From Acidimicrobiia bacterium (GTDB lineage: Bacteria; Actinomycetota; Acidimicrobiia; IMCC26256; JAENVU01): a stretch of 6,307 bases of DNA. Position 1 is the stretch's first letter. Every line of letters starts with the position of its first letter. The stretch spans positions 1-6,307 of the forward strand of contig JANYLF010000077.1 in the NCBI GenBank assembly GCA_025357995.1, written 5' to 3'. Of this stretch, positions 1 through 4,937 are shown piece by piece. Position numbers and translations under genes: made by a program. The notes under the pieces were generated by a model, which had not been told where the DNA came from, ran no database searches, and was given only the letters and a program-made list of their open reading frames with translations.

Positions 1-1
1 C

Positions 2-385
2 GCCCGCCTGCATCGCCGACTCCGGCAGAGCGCGGATCCCGGCCTCACCATCTCGCAGCTGTCCGCCCTCGCGAGCATCGAGCGCGACGGTCCGATCACT
101 CTCGGCGCGCTCGCCCGGATCGAACAGGTACAGCCCCCGACGATGACGGCGCTCACGGGCAAGCTCGAGGACGCGGGACTCGTCACGCGCACCATCGACC
201 CCACGGATCGGCGGATTCATCGCGTTGCCGTGACACCGGCCGGCGCGAAGTTGTTGGCCCGTCACCGCACCCGGAAGAACGCGTTCCTCGATCGCCGGCT
301 TCGAAGACTCAGCGCGGACGATCGCGCCACGCTGACGCGGGCGGCGTACATCATGGAAGCACTGGCCCGCGAGGACTCGGAATGA
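2..385 (+). CDS. MarR-family transcriptional regulator (5' partial)
   Basis: DNA-binding regulator of the MarR winged-helix family; these dimers usually repress a neighbouring gene and release DNA on binding a small phenolic or drug-like ligand. The reading frame is open from base 2 to the TGA at 383-385, giving 127 visible residues. MarR proteins are usually 140-160 aa, so only the first 15-30 residues (part of helix 1) are likely missing. Visible parts in order: helix 2 (LTISQLSALASIER, about residues 15-28), the HTH (ITLGALARIEQVQPPTMTAL, about 32-51) with recognition helix ending KLEDAGLVTR, the beta wing with the typical charged DPTDRRIHRVAVTPAG (about 66-81), and a C-terminal dimerisation helix ending LAREDSE. 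The ATG at 143 is an internal methionine in the recognition helix, not the start. The stop overlaps the start of the exporter by 4 bases, so the two are almost certainly co-translated and the exporter is the likely target. The operator would lie upstream, outside the window. The family call is firm; the ligand is unknown. Confidence 0.9.
   Translation, partial: ARLHRRLRQSADPGLTISQLSALASIERDGPITLGALARIEQVQPPTMTALTGKLEDAGLVTRTIDPTDRRIHRVAVTPAGAKLLARHRTRKNAFLDRRLRRLSADDRATLTRAAYIMEALAREDSE
371..375 (+). promoter_or_regulatory. Ribosome binding site of the MFS exporter
   Basis: GAGGA lies 6 bases before the ATG at 382, inside the last codons of the MarR gene. With the ATGA overlap it supports the chosen start and suggests translational coupling. 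Confidence 0.6.
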
Positions 386-1644
386 CGCGCATCCGTCAGG
401 CCAGCCAGCAGACTTTCCGGTCGCTCGAAACACCGAACTACCGCAAGTACCTCCTCGGCCAGATCATCTCGGCCAGCGGATCGTGGGTGCAGCAGGTCGC
501 GCTGACATGGCTCGTACTGCGCATGACCGACAACTCGTTCGCGGTCGGAACGGTCCTTGCGCTGCAGTTTCTTCCCGTCATGATCGGTGGCGCGTGGGCC
601 GGCGTGCTCGCCGACCGGCTCGACAAGCGCAAGGTGTTGTTCGCGACGTCGGCCGGCGCCGCGATCTGTGCGGCGATCATGGGCGCGTTGGTGCTCGCCA
701 ACGTGATCGAGTTGTGGATGGTGTACACCCTCGCGGCCACATTCGGCGTCGCGACCGCGCTCGACAACCCCGCCCGCCGGTCCTTCGTGACCGAGCTCGT
801 TCCCGATCATCATGCGACCAACGCGCTCAGCTTGAACAGCTCGGTGTTCACCACGGCCCGCATCGTGGGGCCCGCGGTCGCCGCACTGATTATCGCGACG
901 GCCGGGATCGGCTGGTGCTTCATGGTCAACGCCGCGTCCTTCATCGCCGTGATCGTCGCGCTCTGGATGATGGACGTCGACGCGATCAACCCCGCAGAAC
1001 CCACGCCGCGCGGCAAGGGTCAACTCGTCGAAGGCTTGCGCTACGTGTGGGCGCACACCGCACTGCGCACCACGCTGTTGTTGACCGCGGTGATCGGCAC
1101 GTTGTCGTTCAACTTCCAGGTGACCGTATCGTCGATGGTGAAGAAGGCATTCCACGGCAACGCCACTACCTTCGCAGTGCTGTTGGCGCTCATGAGCACC
1201 GGCGCCGTCATGGCCACGCTGTACGTGGCATACCGGGAACGTGTCACCACTCGATTCGTCATCATGGCTGCGCTCGCGTTGGGACTGTTCATGCTCGTCG
1301 CGGCCGCCGCACCTTCGGTCGTGGTGTTCGCGATCGTCGCGGTGCCGATGGGCGCGAGCTCGATCGCGTTTCTTTCGTCCGCCGGTGCCGTATCGCAGAG
1401 TCGCGCCGAACCGGAGTTCCGTGGTCGGGTTGCCGCGCTCTACATGGTTGCCTTTCTCGGCTCGACACCGATCGGCGCGCCGATCATCGGCGGCATCTCG
1501 CAGATCTTCGGACCACGTTCAGGGTTCATCGTCGGTGGTGTCACGGCTCTGGTCATGGGCGCGTTCGCACTGCGCGCTCTCAACCAGCGCGTCGCTGATC
1601 GCGCCGCCGATCGCGCAGAACCGCCGGCGGCCGCACCGGCGTAA
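382..1644 (+). CDS. Major facilitator superfamily exporter (EntS/MFS_3-like)
   Basis: Inner-membrane secondary transporter of 420 aa, a normal length for a 12-helix MFS protein, expected to export a drug, siderophore or other toxic compound by proton antiport. A short basic N-terminus (about residues 1-24) leads into the first helix. The MFS motif A is clear in the loop between helices 2 and 3: GVLADRLDKRK, residues 74-84, with the key G74, D78 and R79. Hydrophobic segments follow at about 88-108, 112-128, 160-175, 178-197, 230-250, 262-284, 291-310, 312-335, 345-372 and 380-398. A hydrophilic central loop (about 198-226) separates the halves. The second half carries the FRGRVAALYMVAFLG segment (346-360) typical of the MFS_3 group that includes the enterobactin exporter EntS. 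The tail is Ala/Pro/Arg-rich and cytoplasmic. ATG 382 overlaps the MarR stop and has a good ribosome binding site. The substrate cannot be read from sequence; pairing with MarR favours an inducible efflux role. Confidence 0.9.
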   Translation: MTRIRQASQQTFRSLETPNYRKYLLGQIISASGSWVQQVALTWLVLRMTDNSFAVGTVLALQFLPVMIGGAWAGVLADRLDKRKVLFATSAGAAICAAIMGALVLANVIELWMVYTLAATFGVATALDNPARRSFVTELVPDHHATNALSLNSSVFTTARIVGPAVAALIIATAGIGWCFMVNAASFIAVIVALWMMDVDAINPAEPTPRGKGQLVEGLRYVWAHTALRTTLLLTAVIGTLSFNFQVTVSSMVKKAFHGNATTFAVLLALMSTGAVMATLYVAYRERVTTRFVIMAALALGLFMLVAAAAPSVVVFAIVAVPMGASSIAFLSSAGAVSQSRAEPEFRGRVAALYMVAFLGSTPIGAPIIGGISQIFGPRSGFIVGGVTALVMGAFALRALNQRVADRAADRAEPPAAAPA

Positions 1645-1663
1645 CTCCAACCCCCGCGGCCGC
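1627..1663 (+). repeat. Paired 8-bp palindromes around the exporter stop; possible stem-loop
   Basis: The palindrome GCGGCCGC occurs at 1627-1634 and again at 1656-1663, on either side of the exporter's TAA stop (1642-1644). In RNA the two copies could pair as an 8-bp all-G/C stem with a 21-base loop. No U-run follows, so it is not a standard intrinsic terminator. A third copy lies inside the exporter gene at 1300-1307, so GC-rich chance is a fair explanation. Confidence 0.25.
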
Positions 1664-1681
1664 GTACGCTGCACGCCACTC

Positions 1682-1689
1682 ACGAGGGG
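1682..1689 (+). promoter_or_regulatory. Ribosome binding site of the acyl-CoA ligase
   Basis: ACGAGGGG (core GAGGGG, 1684-1689) sits 7 bases before the ATG at 1697. It fixes the start of the ligase: the same frame stays open back to 1241, but that upstream part only reads through the exporter gene out of frame. A TACGCT at 1665-1670 could be a -10 box, yet no convincing -35 precedes it. Confidence 0.65.
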
Positions 1690-1696
1690 ACTGCCG

Positions 1697-3241
1697 ATGC
1701 ACGTACCGCTGACCACACTCGACTTCTTGCACCGCGCCGAAACCGTCTATGGCGCGCGGGCCGCGATCGTCGACGAACCGGCTCCTCCCGGCGGCGGCCT
1801 TGGCACCTTCACGTACGCGGAGCTCGGCCAACGGGCGCGGTCGGTGGCGATCACGTTCGACGAACTCGGTTTCGACGCGGGTGAACGCATCGCGATCCTC
1901 TCTCCCAACGCGGGGCGATTTCTCGTCGCGCTGTTCGGCATCCCCGCGCACGGACGCGTGCTGGTCCCGATCAACTTCCGACTCAACCGCGACGAGATCG
2001 CGTACATCGTCGAACACTCGGGAGCGTCGGCATTGCTCGTCGACCCCGAGTACGACGAGTTGACGTCCGATATCCCGGTCAAGCATCGGTTCGTGCTCGG
2101 CGGGGAGACCGACGAGGAGTTGTTCGGACGCTCCGGCGAGCCTCGCTTTACGGCCGACGACGAGACCGCGACCGCCACGATCAACTACACCTCGGGCACC
2201 ACCGCGCGGCCCAAGGGCGTGGAAATGACCCACCGCAATCTCTGGCTCAACGCCGTCACGTTCGGATGGCACATGAGTGTTTCCGACCGCGACACCTACC
2301 TCCACACGCTGCCCACATTCCACTGCAACGGCTGGGGCCTTCCGTTCGCAATCGCGGGGATGGGCGCGCGCCAGGTGGTGATCCGTAAGGTCGACGGCGA
2401 AGACATCCTCGGCCGCGTCGAGCGGGAAGGCGTGACGTTCCTGGCGGGTGCGCCGGCGGTAGTGACCGCCGCCTTGGATGCCGCAGCCGCGCGCGTCGAG
2501 CGCGGGGAGGCCGTTCCGGGTCGCGACACGGTGCGGATGGTGGTTGCAGGCGCGCCGCCGCCGTCGAAGCTCATCGAGCGCGTGGAGACGGATCTCGGCT
2601 GGGAGTTCATGCAGATCTACGGACTCACGGAAACGTCGCCACTCCTCACCGTGAACCGAACGACCGCGGAGTACGACAACCTCTCCCCCGCAGAGCGCGC
2701 GCGGCGGTTATCGCGCGCGGGCGCTCCCGCGATCGGAGTACGGATGGCGGTCGACGGCCACGGCGAACTCCTCGCCCGCTCGAACCATGTGTTCGAGGGC
2801 TACTGGGCCCAGCCGGAGGCCACGGCCGACGCGATCGTCGACGGGTGGTTCCACACTGGCGACGGTGGTGAGCTCGACGACGCGTACATCGTGATCTCCG
2901 ATCGCAAGAAGGACGTGATCATCTCCGGCGGGGAGAACGTCTCGTCCATCGAGGTCGAGGATTGCCTGTTTCAACATCCGGGCGTCGCGGAGGCCGCGGC
3001 CATTGGCGTCCCGGACGACAAATGGGGCGAGACCGTGAAGGCACTCGTGGTGCTCCGTGCGGGCCATGAAAGCGTGGACGAAGCCGTGCTCATCGCGCAT
3101 TGCCGCGACCACATCGCGCACTACAAGTGTCCGACGTCGGTGGAGTTCCGCACCGAGCTCGCCCGCACCGCTACCGGCAAACTCCAAAAGTTCAAGCTCC
3201 GCGCCCCCTATTGGGAAGGCCGCGAGAAGCAGATCAACTAG
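1697..3241 (+). CDS. AMP-forming fatty-acyl-CoA ligase (acyl-CoA synthetase)
   Basis: Cytoplasmic or membrane-associated ligase that activates a fatty or other carboxylic acid in two steps, through an acyl-AMP, to acyl-CoA. It is 514 aa, normal for the ANL adenylating superfamily. Core motifs appear in order: phosphate loop YTSGTTARPKG (164-174), FHCNGWG (208-214), acyl/nucleotide motif YGLTETSP (308-315), HTGD (386-389) with the adenosine-ribose Asp389, hinge segment ISDRKKDVIISGGEN (400-414), and the C-terminal TATGKLQK (491-498), where K495 is the expected adenylation lysine. All catalytic elements are present, so it should be active. The phosphate loop has Ala170 where many relatives have Gly, and the segment before the hinge is short. 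FHCNGWG and the ISGGENVSSIEVE region resemble the medium/long-chain ligases common in actinobacteria; exact chain length is unknown. It lies 52 bp after the exporter with its own ribosome binding site, so cotranscription is possible but unproven. The next gene is convergent, 11 bp beyond the stop. Wider roles such as aromatic or bile-acid activation cannot be excluded. Confidence 0.92.
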   Translation: MHVPLTTLDFLHRAETVYGARAAIVDEPAPPGGGLGTFTYAELGQRARSVAITFDELGFDAGERIAILSPNAGRFLVALFGIPAHGRVLVPINFRLNRDEIAYIVEHSGASALLVDPEYDELTSDIPVKHRFVLGGETDEELFGRSGEPRFTADDETATATINYTSGTTARPKGVEMTHRNLWLNAVTFGWHMSVSDRDTYLHTLPTFHCNGWGLPFAIAGMGARQVVIRKVDGEDILGRVEREGVTFLAGAPAVVTAALDAAAARVERGEAVPGRDTVRMVVAGAPPPSKLIERVETDLGWEFMQIYGLTETSPLLTVNRTTAEYDNLSPAERARRLSRAGAPAIGVRMAVDGHGELLARSNHVFEGYWAQPEATADAIVDGWFHTGDGGELDDAYIVISDRKKDVIISGGENVSSIEVEDCLFQHPGVAEAAAIGVPDDKWGETVKALVVLRAGHESVDEAVLIAHCRDHIAHYKCPTSVEFRTELARTATGKLQKFKLRAPYWEGREKQIN

Positions 3242-3252
3242 CCGAGGCGCAA

Positions 3253-4503
3253 CTACCTCTGGTCGATTGCCACCTTGATCGCGCCGGAGGTTTCTTGGTC
3301 GGCAAGAGCGGCGAATGCGTCACGCCACTCGTCGAGGCGAAACGTGTGGGTGAGCATTCCGGTGAGATCGATCCGACCGGATTCCACGAAGTCGAGGTAG
3401 TGCTGGATGCCGTGCTGGCGCACACCCTCCACCTCTTCGAATCCAAACGCGTTCGATCCCGTAAACGTGATCTCCTTGAAGTACACGGGGGTGTCTTCCC
3501 ACCGTGCCGGCCCGTGCATGCCGAGTTTCACCAACGTGCCGCGGGCGCGCAGCAACCGCGCGCCGACCTCGAGCGTCTCCGCGGCACCGATCGTGTCGTA
3601 CACCACATCGATGCCGCCGGGAAACGCCATCGGCAAGCCGTCGGCCGGTTGCAACACACCACCGGACCACTCGGCGACTGTCTCGAGGAGCTCTTCGCGT
3701 GGTTCGGGCGCGACCGTCGACGCGCCGAGCGACTCCGCCAATGCGCATTGCGTCGCGAAGCGCGCGACGGCCATCACCTCGACCGTCGGATAGAACGCGC
3801 GCAGGATCGCAATCGCGCTCGTACCGAGCGCGCCCGCGCCGTAGACGAGCACTTTCGATCCGGGTTGGGGTGGGTGACGCGTGATGCCGTGCATCGACAC
3901 CGCGAATGGGTCGGCGAACACCGCCTGTTCGTCCGAGACGGAATCCGGCACCTTGAACAGCATCGAGTCGTGCGCCGCCATCAACTCGCCAAAGCCACCC
4001 GGAACGTCTTTGCACATCCCGGTGTGGATACCCGGTGCGATCGGCCCGACCCCGAAGGACCAACACTGACTCAAGTCACCCGCTTCACAGGCCGGACACA
4101 ACGTGACCACCCCACGCGGTCCACACGTGAGCCAAGGATTGAGGACGACCCGATCACCGACAGCAAGACCCTCGGTCTCCGGTCCGATCTCGATCACGTC
4201 GGCCACCACCTCGTGACCCATGACGTGCGGGAACGACACGAAGTTCTTCATCGGGTTGTCGCGAAACGAGCCGGACCGCTCGGGCGATGTGAAACTCGCG
4301 TAGTCGAAGAACGCCTGCTTCGATTCCGAGCCGCAAATGCCGACCAGCCGCGGCTTGGTCATGACCCAATCGGGCCCGAACAGGCGGGGCTCGTCCATCT
4401 CGACGATGCGCATGGGTGCCGCGGCGAGCATATTGAGATTGCGGATATCCGTCTCCGGCTCGGCGACGGGCTCGGGCTCGGTTCCGAAGAGGAGTGCACG
4501 CAT
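3253..4503 (-). CDS. Zinc-dependent medium-chain alcohol dehydrogenase
   Basis: Cytoplasmic medium-chain dehydrogenase/reductase (GroES-like domain plus Rossmann domain), 416 aa, interconverting an unidentified alcohol and aldehyde or ketone with NAD(P). The GroES half has catalytic-zinc ligands C57 (in GICGSE) and H97-E98 (in MGHEVV), followed by GDRV (116-119). The structural-zinc lobe has four cysteines, C127, C136, C139 and C147, but the first spacing is eight residues instead of the usual two. DPFAV (198-202) takes the place of the common EPLA segment, with D198 for Glu. The Rossmann turn is GAGALG (222-227). The strand after it ends in A247-R248 rather than an acidic residue, which may favour NADP. 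The protein is longer than the usual 340-380 aa because of about 20 extra residues between C57 and H97 and an extended N-terminus. I chose ATG 4503 because MRALLFG is a typical first strand; the in-frame ATG at 4644 adds 47 residues of unrelated composition across the divergent promoter. Substrate and pathway are unknown. Confidence 0.9.
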   Translation of the reverse strand: MRALLFGTEPEPVAEPETDIRNLNMLAAAPMRIVEMDEPRLFGPDWVMTKPRLVGICGSESKQAFFDYASFTSPERSGSFRDNPMKNFVSFPHVMGHEVVADVIEIGPETEGLAVGDRVVLNPWLTCGPRGVVTLCPACEAGDLSQCWSFGVGPIAPGIHTGMCKDVPGGFGELMAAHDSMLFKVPDSVSDEQAVFADPFAVSMHGITRHPPQPGSKVLVYGAGALGTSAIAILRAFYPTVEVMAVARFATQCALAESLGASTVAPEPREELLETVAEWSGGVLQPADGLPMAFPGGIDVVYDTIGAAETLEVGARLLRARGTLVKLGMHGPARWEDTPVYFKEITFTGSNAFGFEEVEGVRQHGIQHYLDFVESGRIDLTGMLTHTFRLDEWRDAFAALADQETSGAIKVAIDQR

Positions 4504-4509
4504 CGCGCC

Positions 4510-4539
4510 AGCGTATGACGCCCACGTCAGGTCTGTCTC
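4510..4539 (-). promoter_or_regulatory. Candidate promoter of the dehydrogenase, leaderless type
   Basis: On the minus strand GAGACA (4534-4539) matches four of six bases of a -35 box and is followed, after 18 bases, by TACGCT (4510-4515), which fits TANNNT. Only six bases then separate the -10 box from the ATG, and no Shine-Dalgarno sequence is visible, so transcription could begin at or next to the start codon. Such leaderless messages are common in actinobacteria. The match is by eye only. Confidence 0.35.
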
Positions 4540-4629
4540 CGGCGCCGTCCGCGGATACCGTCGAGCGTAAGTGAGGCGTCCGATCGCGTGAACCTGGCCC
4601 GCGCCCGCCGAACGGGGCCCGACCGGCCC

Positions 4630-4642
4630 GGCCCGCAGGGCC
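4630..4642 (+). other. Small hairpin just before a ribosome binding site
   Basis: GGCCC-GCA-GGGCC forms a perfect 5-bp G/C stem with a 3-base loop and ends directly against the AAGAGGGG ribosome binding site of the next gene. It might affect ribosome access, but short G/C hairpins are common in such DNA. Confidence 0.25.
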
Positions 4643-4650
4643 AAGAGGGG
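4643..4650 (+). promoter_or_regulatory. Ribosome binding site of the small PH-like gene
   Basis: AAGAGGGG lies 5 bases before the ATG at 4656. It is the main reason to accept this short gene as real and to place its start here. Confidence 0.6.
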
Positions 4651-4655
4651 AAGAG

Positions 4656-4937
4656 ATGAGCGAGCAGGCGCGGTTGGCGCTGGCGAATGTGCGCATCGGA
4701 CGTGAGCGTGGGTCGATGTTCGTGTACGACGATCGGCTCGTGATCACGAGCGACCTCGGGGAGCGCACCATCCCCATCACCGACGTCGAGCGAGTGGCGA
4801 ACCGCAGGTCGTGGCGAGGCACTCGATTGCTCCTCGCGCTGACCGGCGGTTCGGTCGTGCAGGTGCGCCGGCTACGTCCCGCCGACCTCGCGGTCGCTCA
4901 TCGCACCATCCTCGCCATCGCCCGCGCCGCCCATTGA
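4656..4937 (+). CDS. Small hypothetical protein, probable minimal PH-like domain
   Basis: A 93-aa protein I cannot name. It has no signal peptide and no long hydrophobic helix, so it should be cytoplasmic or peripherally bound to the membrane. The pattern is a run of short beta-strands separated by turns: about 19-24 (GSMFVY), 27-32 (RLVITS), 37-41 (RTIPI), 43-49, 57-62 (RLLLAL) and 66-71 (SVVQVR), then one helix from about 75 to 92 (PADLAVAHRTILAIARA). The VYDDRLVITS stretch, an IxDVERV-like strand, then GTRLLLALTGGSVVQVR and a terminal helix resemble compact bacterial PH-like domains, which bind lipid or protein partners. That is a fold guess from pattern, not from a recognised family. It is transcribed divergently from the dehydrogenase and converges on the SPFH gene, overlapping its 3' end by 66 bases. 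The strong ribosome binding site and the beta-rich pattern argue that it is a real gene. Confidence 0.6.
   Translation: MSEQARLALANVRIGRERGSMFVYDDRLVITSDLGERTIPITDVERVANRRSWRGTRLLLALTGGSVVQVRRLRPADLAVAHRTILAIARAAH

Noticed and set aside
262..1155. Open frame of 297 codons on the minus strand, antisense to the MarR and exporter genes.
   Set aside because: Again in codon register with the exporter, Arg/His/Gly-rich and without recognisable motifs; a GC-driven shadow.
483..1598. Open frame of 371 codons on the plus strand within the exporter.
   Set aside because: Out of frame with a clear MFS gene and extremely Arg-rich, as expected for a shifted reading of GC-rich coding DNA.
1241..1696. Upstream extension of the ligase by 152 codons.
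   Set aside because: It lies inside the exporter gene in another frame and is Ser/Arg-rich. The ATG at 1697 has a strong ribosome binding site and begins a normal-length ligase.
1580..2323. Open frame of 247 codons on the minus strand, antisense to the ligase.
   Set aside because: Register-aligned with the ligase codons; same explanation, no ribosome binding site or domain pattern.
3242..3263. Possible bidirectional terminator between the convergent ligase and dehydrogenase genes, CCGAGG pairing with CCTCTGG.
   Set aside because: The stem is only about six pairs with a bulge and an 8-base loop, it runs into the dehydrogenase coding region, and no T-run is present on either strand.
3100..4518. 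Long open frame of 472 codons on the plus strand, antisense to the dehydrogenase.
   Set aside because: Its triplets are in exact register with the dehydrogenase codons on the other strand. In that register stops arise only from TTA, CTA or TCA sense codons, which are rare in GC-rich genes. The product is rich in Arg and His with no domain pattern, while the dehydrogenase has all family motifs.
4504..4644. N-terminal extension of the dehydrogenase by 47 residues.
   Set aside because: It crosses the divergent promoter region and touches the ribosome binding site of the opposite gene. The added residues resemble no dehydrogenase N-terminus, whereas MRALLFG at 4503 does.
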